From assembly GCF_963924675.1 (NCBI RefSeq), contig NC_089221.1, forward strand, positions 87,850,296-87,914,295: a stretch of 64,000 bases of DNA, read 5' to 3'. Position numbers and translations under genes: made by a program. Below are positions 11,439 to 21,705 of this stretch, in pieces; the first letter of the stretch is position 1; each line of letters starts with the position of its first letter. The DNA is from Phocoena phocoena. Lineage: Eukaryota; Chordata; Mammalia; Artiodactyla; Phocoenidae. Below the pieces are notes generated by a model that saw nothing but the letters and a program-made list of their open reading frames with translations, did no database searches and was not told the DNA's origin.

Positions 11439-14400
11439 ACGGTAATAGGAACATACATATCGATAACTACCTTAAATATAAATGGATTAAATGCTCCAAC
11501 CAAAAGACATAGACTAGCTAAATGGATAAAAAAACAAGACCCGTATATATGCCATCTACAAGAGACCCACTTCAGACCTAGGGACACATACAGACTGATA
11601 GTGAAGGGATGGAAAAAGATATTCCATGCAAATGGAAAGCAGAAGAAAGCTGGAGTAGCAATTCTCATATCAGACAAAACAGACTTTGAAATAAAGACTA
11701 TTACAAGACACAAGGACACTACATAATGATGAAGGAATCAATCCAAGAAGTTATAACAATTGTAAATATTTATGCACCCAACATAGGAGCACCTCAATAC
11801 ATAAGGCAAATGCTAACAGCCATAAAAGAGAAATCGACAGTAACACAATCATAGTAGGGGACTTTAACATCACAATTTCACCAATGGACAGATCATCCAA
11901 AATGAAAATAAACAAGGAAACATAAGCTTTAAATGATACATTAAACAAGATGGAATTAATTGATATTTATAGGACATTCCACCCAGAAGCAACAGAATAC
12001 ACTTTCTTCTCAAGTGCTCATGGAACATTCTCCAGGGTAGATCATATCTTGGGTCACAAATCAAGCCTTGGTAAATTTAAGAAAATTGAAACTGTATCAA
12101 GTGTCTTTTCCATCCACAATGCTATCAGACTAGATATCAATTACAGGAAAAAATCTGTAAAAAATACAAACACATGGAGGCTAAACATTACACTACTGAA
12201 TAACCAAGAGATCACTGAAGAAATCAAAGAGGATATCAAAAAATACTTAGAAACAAATGACAATGAAAACATGACAACCCAAAACCTATGGGATGCAGCA
12301 CAAGCACTTCTAAAAGGGAAGTTTATAGCAATACAATCCTACCTCAAGAAACAAGAAACATCGCAAATAAACAACCTAACCTTACACCTAAAGCAATTAG
12401 AGAAAGAAGAACAAAAACCCCCCAAAGTTAGCAGAAGGAAAGAAATCATAAAGATCAGATCAGGGGCTTCTCTGGTGGCGCAGTGGTTGAGAGTCCACCT
12501 GCCGATGCAAGGGACATGGGTTCATGTCCTGGTCTGGGAGGATCCCATATGCCGTGGAGCAGCTGGGCCTGTGAGCCATGGCCACTGAGCCTGCGTGTCC
12601 GGAGCCTGTGCTCTGCAACAGGAGAGGCCACAGCAGTGAGAAGCCCGCATACCAAAAAAAAAACAAAAACAGATCAGAAATAAATGAAAAAGAAATGAAG
12701 GAAACAATAGCAAAAATCAATAAACTAAAAGCTGGTTCTTTGAGAAGATAAACAAAATTGATAAACCATTAGCCAGACTCATCAAGAAAAAAAAGGAGAA
12801 GACTCAAGTCAATAGAATTAGAAATGAAAAAGGAGAAGTAACAACTGACACTGCAGAAATACAAAGGATCATGAGAGATTACTACAAGCAACTATATGCC
12901 AATAAAATGGACAACTTGGAAGAAATGGAAAACTTCTGAGAAAAGCACACCCTCCCGAGTCTAAACCAGGAAGAAATGGAAAATATAAACAGACCAATCA
13001 CAAGCACTGAAATTGAGACTGTGATTAAAAATCTTCCAACAAACAAAAGCACAGGACCAGATGGCTTCACAGGCGAATTCTATCAAACATTTAGGGAAGA
13101 GCCAACACCTATCCTTCTCAAACTCTTCCAAAATATAGGAGAGGGAGGAACACTCCCAAACTCATTCTACAAGGCCACCTTCCCCCTGATACCAGAACCT
13201 GACAAAGATATCCCAGAAAAGAAAACTACAGGCCAATATCACTGATGAACATAGATGTAAAAATCCTCAACTAAATACTAGCAAACAGAATCCAACAGCA
13301 CATTAAAAGATCATACACCATGATCAAGTGGGGTTTATCCCAGGGATACAAGGATTCTTCAATATATGCAAATCTATCAATGTGATAAACCATTTTAACA
13401 AACTGAAAGAGAAAAACCACATGATCATCTCAATAAATGCAGAAGAAGCTTTCGACAAAATTTAGCACCCATTTATAATAAAAATCCTCCAGAAAGTAGG
13501 CATAGAGGGAACTTACCTCAACATAATAAAGGCCATATATGACAACCCCACAGCCAACATCATTCTCAGTGGTGAAAAACTGAAACCATTTCCCTTAAGA
13601 TCAGGAGCAAGAAAAGGTTGTCCACTCTCACCACTATTATTCAACGTAGTCTTGGAAGTTTTAGCCACGGCAATCAGAGAAGAAAAAGAAATAAAAGGAA
13701 TCCAAATTGGAAAAGAAGTAAAGCTATCACTGTTTGTAGGTGACAGGGTACTGTACATAGACAATCCTAAAGATGCTACCAGAAAACTACTAGAGCTGAT
13801 CAATGAATTTGGTAAAGTAGCAGGATACAAAATTAATGCACAGAAATCTCTTGAATTCCTATACACTAATGATGAAAAATCTGAAAGAGAAATTAAGGAA
13901 ACACTCCCATTAACCATTGCAGCACAAAGAATAAAATATCTAGGAATAAACCTACGTATGGAGACAAAAGACCTGTATGCAGAAAACTATAAGACACTGA
14001 TGAAAGAAATTAAAGATGATACAAATAGATGGAGAGATATACCATGTTCTTGGATTGGAAGACTCAACATTGTGAAAATGACTATACTACCAAAAGCAAT
14101 CTACAGATTCATTGCAATCCGTATCAAAGTACCAATGTCATTTTTCACAGAACTAGAAGAAAACATTTCACAATGTGTATGGAAACACAAAAGACACTGA
14201 ACAGTCGAAACAATCTTGAGAAAGAAAAACAGAGCTGGAGGAATCAGGCTCCTAGACTTCAGACTATACTACAAAGGTACGGTAATCAAGACAGTATGGT
14301 ACTGGCACAAAAACAGAAAGATAGATCAATGGAACAGGATAGAAAGCCCAGAGATAAACCCACGCACATATGGTCACCTTATCTTTGATTAAGGAGGCAG

Positions 14401-15435
14401 GAATGTACAGTGGAGAAAGGACAGCCTCTTCAGTAAATGGTGCTGGGAAAACTGGACAGGTACATGTAGAAGTATGAGATTAGATCACTCCCTAAAACCA
14501 TACACAAAAATAAACTCAAAATGGATTAAAGACCTAAATGTAAGGCCAGACACTATAAAACTCTTAGAGGAAAACATAGGCAGAACACTCTATGACATAA
14601 ATCACAGCAAGTTCCTTTTTGACCCACCTCCTAGAGAAATGGAAATTAAAATAAACAGGACCTAATGAAACTTAAAAGCTTTTGCACAGTAAAGGAAACC
14701 ATAAACAAGACCAAAAGGCAACTGTCAGAATGGGAGAAAATATTTGCAAATGAAGCAACTGACAAAGGAATAATCTTCAAAATTTACAAGCAGCTCATGC
14801 AACTCAATATCAAAAAAAAAAAGCAATTCAAAAATGGGCAGAAGACCTAGATAGACATTTCTCCATAGAAGATATACAGATTGCCAACAAACACATGAAA
14901 GGATGCTCAGCATCACTAATCATTAGAGAAATGCAAATCAAAACTACAGTGATCACCTCACATTAGTCAGAATGGCTATCATCAAAACATCTACAAACAA
15001 TAAATGCTCTAGAGAGTGTGGAGAAAAGGGAACCCTCTTGCACTGTTATTGGGAATGTAAATTGATACAGCCACTATGGAGAACAGTATGGAGGTTCCTT
15101 AACTAAAAATAGAACTACCATATGACCCAGCAATCCCACTACTGGGCATATACCCTGCGAAAACCATAAATCAAACAGAGTCATGTACCACAATGTTCAT
15201 TGCAGCTCTATTTACAATAGCCAGGACATGGAAGAAACCTAAATGTCCATCGACAGGTGAATGGATAAAGAAGATGTGACACATATATACAATGGAATAT
15301 TACTCCGCCATAAAAAGAAATGAAATTGAGTTATTTATAGTGAGGTGGATGGACCTAGAGTCTGTCATACAGAGTGAAGTAAGTCAGAAAGAGAAAAACA
15401 AATACCATATGCTAGCACATATATATGGAATCTAA
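11439..15435 (+). pseudogene. LINE-1 ORF2 relic (endonuclease / reverse transcriptase)
   Basis: The frame starts at a position where ATG has become ACG (11439). The endonuclease start is readable (TLNINGLNAPTKRHRLAKW) with the catalytic QETH motif near 11558; frameshifts follow near 11715. A SINE interrupts at 12463. The reverse transcriptase begins around 12976 ([15 protein letters not shown]). Motif A keeps its Asp (AFD, 13448-13456) but a TAG follows two codons later. The FADD box reads FVGD (13733-13744), so one catalytic Asp is lost. The zinc knuckle [18 protein letters not shown] is near 15005. The stop is TAA 15433-15435. Confidence 0.92.
12463..12670 (+). mobile_element. CHR-2-type SINE inside LINE-1 ORF2
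   Basis: Full-length sense CHR-2 from gggcttctctggtggcgcag to cagtgagaagcccgcatacc plus an A-rich tail. agatcag occurs on both sides (12452-12461 region and 12671-12677), an imperfect short duplication. It splits the ORF2 frame upstream of the reverse transcriptase. More diverged from the family head than the copy at 61800. Confidence 0.95.
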
Positions 15436-15811
15436 AAAAAAAAAAAAAAAATGGTTCTATAGAACTAGGGGCAGGGCAGGAATAAAGACACAGACGTAGA
15501 GAATGGACTTGAGGACACCGGGAGGGGGAAGGTTAAGCTGTTATGAAGTGAGAGAGTGGCATGGACATATATACACTACCAAATGTAAATAGATAGCTAG
15601 TGGGAAGCAGCCGCATAGCACAGGGAGATCAGCTTGGTGCTCTGTGACCACCTAGAGGGGTGGGATAGAGAGGGTGGGAGGGAGATGCGAGAGGGAGGAG
15701 ATAAGGGGATATGTGTATATGTATAGCTGATTCACTTTGTTATAAAGCAGCAATTAACACACCGTTGTAAAGCAATTATACTCCAATAAAGATATTTAAA
15801 AAAATAAAAAT
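15436..15811 (+). terminator. LINE-1 3'UTR and polyadenylation region
   Basis: After the ORF2 stop comes an A-run, then a purine-rich block ('accgggagggggaaggttaa') typical of L1 3'UTRs. It ends at 'tatactccaataaagat' with the hexamer aataaa at 15785-15790 and an interrupted A-rich tail. Confidence 0.85.
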
Positions 15812-15819
15812 AAATGGTA

Positions 15820-16085
15820 CAACGTGATGATTTGATATACGTATGTATGGTAGAATGATTACCACAATCAAATTAATTAACATATCCACCACCTCACATA
15901 CTTACCGTGTGTGGAGGCGGTGGTGAGAACACTTAAGATTTACTCTTCTGTTTTTTTTTTTTTTTTTAGATCTACTCTTTTAGCAAATTTCAAGTATACA
16001 ATAGAGTATTATTCACTATACTCACCATGCTGTACATTAGATCTCCAGAATTCATTCATCTTCATCATGAAAGTTTAGAAAGCCT
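15820..16085 (+). repeat. Old L1-type fragment, right part
   Basis: Continuation of the fragment begun at 8096: 'gtacaacgtgatgatttga', 'gattaccacaatcaaatt', 'aacatatccaccacctcac', 'ggtgagaacacttaagat', 'tagcaaatttcaagtatac', 'atgctgtacattagatctc'. It is interrupted by the oligo(T) insertion at 15948-15967. Confidence 0.8.
15935..15979 (-). mobile_element. Bare poly(A) retro-insertion (oligo-T on plus strand)
   Basis: The old L1 phrase 'aagatttactctt' is followed by ctg plus 17 T and then the same phrase again as agatctactctt (15968-15979). The consensus of this repeat has the phrase once, so a T-run was inserted with a ~12-bp target-site duplication. The inserted body is only the tail (A-run on the minus strand), an extreme 5' truncation. 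Confidence 0.75.
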
Positions 16086-16394
16086 TTTTAAATTCTCATT
16101 CCACATCAATCCCTAAGCCTAATCCAAAAGTCAGCTCAACTATTATGTCTGCCACCAAGACTTTGCAGCCATTCTAACCTTCAGTGACACCTACTTCCAG
16201 TGAACTCATTCAAAAGTATTTCAGGCCCACAGCATTCACCACCTGCCACTCTCATTTGACATTTAATCATCTACTGCTTTGGGAAACTTTTTCTGTCATT
16301 ACTTATTTCTAGCCATCTAAATGGTCACTGTATCTCTTACCTTTTAGATAATGAACTTCTACTCCCCATAATTCCTGCATACTTCAGTGAGATT
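16086..16394. other. Unassigned DNA
   Basis: About 300 bp without a recognised family; pyrimidine-rich in the middle. May be a diverged old repeat. Confidence 0.35.
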
Positions 16395-16410
16395 AAAAAG
16401 ATCCTTATTA

Positions 16411-16564
16411 GGCTTCCCTGGTGGCGCAGTGGTTGAGAGTCTGCCTGCCGATGCAGGGGACACGGGTTCATGCCCTGGTTCGGGAAGATCCCGCGTGCCA
16501 TGGAGCGGCTGGACCCGTGAGCCGTGGCCGCTGAGCCTGTGCGTCTGGGGCCTGTGCTCCCGTA
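16411..16564 (+). mobile_element. CHR-2-type SINE, 3'-deleted
   Basis: Sense CHR-2 head and body from ggcttccctggtggcgcagt to ggggcctgtgctccc, then immediately an A-run. The final ~45 bp of the family body (from 'gcaacgggagaggccacaac' onward) are missing. A perfect 16-bp target-site duplication, aaaaagatccttatta, flanks it (16395-16410 and 16565-16580). The body was therefore shortened before or during insertion, not afterwards by a flank deletion. Confidence 0.96.
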
Positions 16565-16580
16565 AAAAAGATCCTTATTA

Positions 16581-16980
16581 ATGTCTTGAATAAGAGTCAA
16601 TGAACTTCCCAGCAGATACTACTTTGATAAGTCATTGTTTACTCTTTTGCACAAATAAATTTTGCATACTTGTTCGATATGGTTTTCACCAGGAAGGGTG
16701 AAAGACACAGAAAGAGAGTGGTTGGAGCTAAGTATTTATATTTGCTAATTCTCACTCCGACTAAAGCCAGTGCTTGCTCCATATCATCCTGTCACCTCAG
16801 CCACTTGAGGCTCACAATTGTCTGAGATATGCCAAGTTCCTTTCACTTGAGAATTCTACTTTCCATTCTCTACTCTTGCAAATTTTTAAAGTACTGTATT
16901 TTAAAATAGAGTATATATGCCCTCCACTTATTATTCTGACCTAATAGAGGTCTTGTGTTAAAATTAGAGATATAATGTGA
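16581..16980. other. Unassigned DNA
   Basis: No repeat family or exon recognised. Confidence 0.4.
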
Positions 16981-17080
16981 GATTATATATATATATATAT
17001 ATATATATATACGTATATATACGTATATATAAGTATATATACGTATATATATGTAAATATATATCTAAATAAAAGAATAT
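16981..17080. repeat. (TA)n tract with interspersed CGTA units
   Basis: A pure TA run is followed by repeated acgtatatat/acgtatatata units at ~10-12 bp spacing and then a decayed A/T tail. Simple repeat with CpG-containing variants retained at regular intervals. Confidence 0.9.
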
Positions 17081-17639
17081 ATAAATAAAAGTGGAGTGTC
17101 TCCAGGTAGACAGAGTGAAGCTTGGCTCTGAATGTCTGTGGAGTGAACATGGACCTGCAAGCAAGGAGGTTTTGGTCTCACAAAGAGGAACACAACCTGT
17201 GAAGGAGCCTCATTAATACATTTTCACATGCCTGGGAACCAAGAGCCAACTTGCCTCGTCTTTCTTTAAAAAAAAAAAAAGAAATAGAGCTTATGAAAAA
17301 AGGTGTTGTTTCTAGTCGTTCAGAACTCCATATCCATAAAACATGATAAGGAATGTCTCAACACTGTAGATAAAAGGTATTTGGAGAGAGAACACTCCCT
17401 TTAAACCAAGGAATGGATGCTGATTAGATGAGGAAAGTGAAAGAGAGAAGTACAACACCTATTATTAATAATGATAAAATGACTTTGAATTTCTCCAGCC
17501 CCTTTCATCTAGGAATTTCAATTTGCTTATATTAACTAATTAAACCTCACTTTTACTTTATCACCCCCAGTAAGAGAATAAGACTATAACGTTAGAATTT
17601 CTACATTCTCTTGTAGTTTTCAGTACTTTGCAATCATTC
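17081..17639. other. Unassigned DNA
   Basis: Contains a 13-base A-run at about 17268. Around 17500-17560 a weak antisense MIR 3' signal ('atattaactaattaaacctc') may be present. Confidence 0.35.
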
Positions 17640-17800
17640 ATTTGTTGTTCAAGCCTACAGCCTACTGAGTAAGCTAGTGTAATTAATCACTTTTTTACAG
17701 GCAGGGAAACTGAGACAAAAACATAACATCTTGCCAAGACCACACAGTGAGGCAGTTGCAGAGCCAGAATCAAAGCCAACTAATATTTGAATCCAGGGCT
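17640..17800 (-). repeat. MIR SINE
   Basis: Antisense MIR: 'acaggcagggaaactgag', 'catcttgccaagaccacac', 'agtgaggcagttgcagagcc', 'agaatcaaagccaactaat'. Order and phrasing match the family core. Confidence 0.75.
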
Positions 17801-19210
17801 TCTGGTGGGAAAACTACATCAGTTGATTTTCCCCACAATCCCTCCTACATAACTATCTTCACACACAGGTAGCCTTAGGAGACGGAACTTCAGAAGTTTT
17901 AAAAATCAACTTAGAAATAGGAGAATAATGTTAAATCTTCCAAATATTTCAATTCAGGATGACTCAAGAAAGTCTAACTAATAACCCACAGTAGGACAGG
18001 GGGAGAATAGATGACGTGGGCAGCATTTATTATTTTTCCAAAGATTCACCCCTGAATGGAGAACTGGAGAAGACAAACAACAGTGCATAACCTGTGTTTT
18101 ATGTATACATTGATATTATTTGGTGTAGGCTCAGATTGTCTTTTCTCCCCACCCACGAGTAGTTTGGGGAAGGGGCTGGTAATACCTTAAATGTCTTAAA
18201 TTTCAGACCTTCCCCCTTAAGCCTCAATGAGAGCATCAGTGACAACTCTTGCAGAACACTGAGCATTTTTAGCCCTTTAGAACCTACTCATTTGAAGTTA
18301 GTGAACTTCTGAAGAATAATTGCTTTAAATATCATATTTTAAAATTCAAATATTATACCGAAAAAAAACGAATACTTTATCAGGCATTTGTGGTCACTTG
18401 ACCTTTTCCAGACCTCGAATGTTAGCCTTACTAAAATCCACAGCTTTTCTGCGTTTCTCCTTTGGGAAAGGGGGGAGGGAAAGACCTAACTCATAGACAA
18501 TTATTTTATTTAACTTTAGAGGCAACTGGAATATTTTGTTTCCTTTGTGAACTTTCCAAGTACCTTCTGCCCTGGGCAACAAGCAAGGGGTGAATTTAAG
18601 GAGTGGTGAAACCAAAAGTGGCTTGGGTGCTCCTGTCAAAAAATAAAAATCAACATGTCCAGCATTTGACATACATACACTCCAAACTTGCATCTTGTAC
18701 ATGAAGCAGGGTCAGATCAGGCCAGGCCAGGCCCTACTCCCAATGGTAGTTATTGCTGGAGAAGTATAATGTCACAGGCAAAGAACGTTGGATCAAATAG
18801 TGCCCCTTACCGCCATATCCCCATACTCCTAAGTCAAATGGGGCACTTTGACATAGTCTTAGTGCTATCTATGGAAACGCAAAAATAAATAAACCATCCC
18901 TTGATGACTAATCTCAGACTTCAGGCAATGTATGAATGGGTGGCCAGGAGTACACATTGAACTGCACGTTCCTTGGTGGAAACTTTGTACCACTTGTACT
19001 TCTGTTAATTTGACTCATTAATAGAAATGGTAATACCAGAAGGGAGGAGACTCTGATTTTTCATAGAGACAATCAGTATCTGTCTACTCTTCCATTCTCT
19101 TCCATTAGCCCACCCTGCAAGACATCAACAATAAGACATTCTCCTCCAGATTTTTAATTTTAATTTCTGCAAATATTGTCAACTTTGCCAATGATAAAGC
19201 AACGATTTCC
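17801..19210. other. Unassigned DNA
   Basis: About 1.4 kb without recognised transposons. An antisense frame of ~100 codons at 18394-18702 has no recognisable family and no splice context. No gene is called. Confidence 0.35.
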
Positions 19211-19216
19211 CCTCTT

Positions 19217-19331
19217 AAAAAAAAAAGGAGAGAGAGAGAGAGAAAGAAAGAAAGAAAAGAAAGTAAGAAAGAAAGGAAGGAAGAAAGAGAGAGAAAGAAA
19301 CAGAAAAAAGGAAGGAAGGAAGGAAGAAAAG
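19217..19331. repeat. GA/GAAA/GGAA low-complexity tract
   Basis: Purine-only tract of mixed (GA)n, (GAAA)n and (GGAA)n units starting from an A-run, about 115 bp with few interruptions. Candidate for triplex (H-DNA) formation by composition. Confidence 0.9.
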
Positions 19332-21229
19332 CAATAGTTCCAGATGTGACAAGTTCATTGCAAGAAGAGTCAGAGCAAGAAAGCTGCAGAAATAGAAAAT
19401 TATTTTAATTAATTAAAGTTAATTATCCTTGAGGCATTTAAAATACACACACACACACATACTCACATCCAAATCAAAGGATACATGAAAAGTTCTCTTA
19501 AGGAAAAATAATTTGGCAAGTAATTGCCTGGTAGAAATTTACACCACTGGTAAAAGTTATTCACTGGATACAGAACAGCTACACAGGCAAGTTCATGGGA
19601 GAAACCAGCTCTTTAAATTTCAATAGAAAGTTAGAAGGCCATTGCCTATTTGGCTTAGCTTTAAATCTGCCGAGCTGGCATGGGGGCAGCTCAGTTTTTT
19701 AAATACAGGTCTTCATTCTAAAACAAAATTGGACCCAACTGTCCCTTGCAATTACTTTTCGGGGGCTCAAGCTGGGTGTTTGTGTTTTTTCTAGGTGATT
19801 AATAGCGCTTACATTTAAATGGTCACAGTCCACTTCCACAGTCATTAACACCCCATTAAGATGGATGAGAAGAACTTCACACCTTTTGTTTCAGTCCACT
19901 GGGCCATGGACTTAAAACAGCAAGGCACTGATTTAGGAAGGGAAGATTATCTGCACAACCAAACAGGCTAAAACTTCCTTTAAAAACAAATTTTTAAAAG
20001 TCCTTATAAAACCTTATTTTTAAAAACACTCTTTAAATATCATTTTAAGGACACTAAACCCAGAGTTTCCCTGTACCTGAACTTATGCATATATTTGGCA
20101 TGGTTCTTCAGTACTGTTTACGAAGCTCAGGGTTTCTCCCCTATTGTTTCTTTTGCTCTAAGCCTATAATTATAATGGGGAGACTTCTGTTTCTAAGAAA
20201 AAGTAGTAGTAACATGAATATCAAGTTACCTTTGAGAAAAAATACATTCGTGGAAGTCCATGCGTGACAACCTAAACACTGGCTCCATTTCTCCCAAATG
20301 ATAGTGGAAATGTCATGGTTTTGGAAAATTCAAAGAAGAGATAATTGTTTCTATTTAAAGGAGGAGGAAGAATCTAAAAGTTGAGAGCAGGATGCTGCCG
20401 AAAACTGTTTAACCATGGATGTGGCCAATGACACTTGGTATTTTTAATCTCTTGTCAGAAAGCCTTCCTACCAGAGACCCCTGTGTGATGACAGCAGTGA
20501 ATTTTGTAGAAAAACCACTTGGTTTACAAACTTGCAAAACACTGTACTTCATCCTTGGAGTTGAAGTTCTCACAGGCAGAGCAAGGCACATTCTCCTTTT
20601 AGAACCAACCAACACTGAACTGCCAGGGTGGTTCTTATGTGAACAGGAGAGGGTCGGTCAACATGGTGTCAACATTTTTATCATTTGGCTTAGCAGTTAA
20701 GGAAGTGACTTTATTGAATCAAGTTATTTATTACTATCATCTTTGTTATTATTATCTTCCATTGAAACAGGTGCCTTTCAAATCATGCAGCAAAATTTTT
20801 AAAATAATGACAACATGCATATCTTAATCAAGTCAAAGTCCAGAATCTACAGGCATCTCACACCACATTCACACACACACCTGATATTCGTTGTTATACT
20901 TTTACATAATATACAGAAAGTCTTTCCCTAGCAGCAGCCACTTACAGCATTCTGACAAGGTATCTACATACAATTTTGATAAAGGCAAAAGTTCTTTCTT
21001 CTATTTGAAGATCCCAATCATTTTAAAAATTACTAGATCCTTATTTATCTCACCTTTAAAATTACAAAGTTAACCATTTTCTCTCTTCACTCTTACTACA
21101 TTTGAAGGACTGTCCTGTTGCTATTAGGGACCAGTCCTTCTATAAGTGTTGTAGAATTCAACGCCTTCATCCTGTCTAGGGTTTAATACTCTTTTTACTC
21201 CATCATCAATTTCTTCTCCTGTATTGGCT
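19332..21229. other. Repeat-poor DNA
   Basis: About 1.9 kb with only short CA runs (19445-19461 and near 20870). Frames on both strands over 20409-20700 are mutually antisense and unrecognised. The absence of fossil repeats makes part of this a candidate conserved non-coding block; that is inference only. Confidence 0.35.
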
Positions 21230-21705
21230 CTTTCTCATCAGCATACAAGCATGCTCCAGTTTTGTTTATGTTTTTTTAAAAAATACCCCCTTCCAACTGT
21301 CACTCTATTGCTTTGTTCCAATCCATAGGAAAATTTTTCAAAAGAAATTCTCATTCTTAACTCACCTTCATTGAACCCACCTCTTTGTTTTCTGTGCCCA
21401 CCACTGCACTGATATTGTTGTTACAACCACCTGCAACAAGCTCCACGTTGTTGATTCTATGAACACTTCTCTGACCTCATTTTCATCAGGTTCTCAGTAG
21501 TATTTAATATGGTTGTCTGTTTCCCTGTTCCCAAAACATGCTCCCTGCTCTCCACTCTGTGGTGATTTTCTTCCTACCTCCATGGCCAGTCCTTCTCAGA
21601 CTCCTTTCTTGGTTCCTAGGCATCTAGTCAACCTTGATATTTGGAACACTCCAGAGCTTGGTCCTGTGTTTTATCATCTTCTGGTGGGAGCAATAGATGA
21701 TAATA
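21230..21705 (+). repeat. L2/CR1-type LINE coding fragment
   Basis: Pyrimidine-rich text resembling the reverse-transcriptase part of an L2/CR1-clade LINE in sense orientation. Visible stretches are 'gtagtatttaatatggttg', 'gtggtgattttcttcctacc', 'tccatggccagtccttctca', 'gactcctttcttggttcc' and 'cagagcttggtcctgtg'. A degraded frame starting at 21513 covers the last part. Strongly mutated, non-functional. Confidence 0.6.

Larger units (their letters stand above)
8154..15811 (+). mobile_element. Full-length LINE-1, inactive
   Basis: A complete-looking cetartiodactyl-type L1 of about 7.3 kb after subtracting two SINEs. Order: 5'UTR (8154-10325, with GC-rich and then T-rich blocks), ORF1 relic (10326-11380), ORF2 relic (11439-15435), 3'UTR, aataaa at 15785-15790 and a short A-rich end. 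An 8-bp duplication (7/8 match) brackets it and it lies inside an older L1 fragment. In L1s the ORF1 product is an RNA-binding trimer and ORF2 an endonuclease/reverse transcriptase. Here both frames carry stops, frameshifts and SINE insertions, so it cannot move itself. Confidence 0.93.

Noticed and set aside
20409..20700. 93-codon plus frame and 68-codon minus frame over the same bases
   Set aside because: Mutually antisense, no recognised family, no splice evidence. Protein-like feel alone is not enough.
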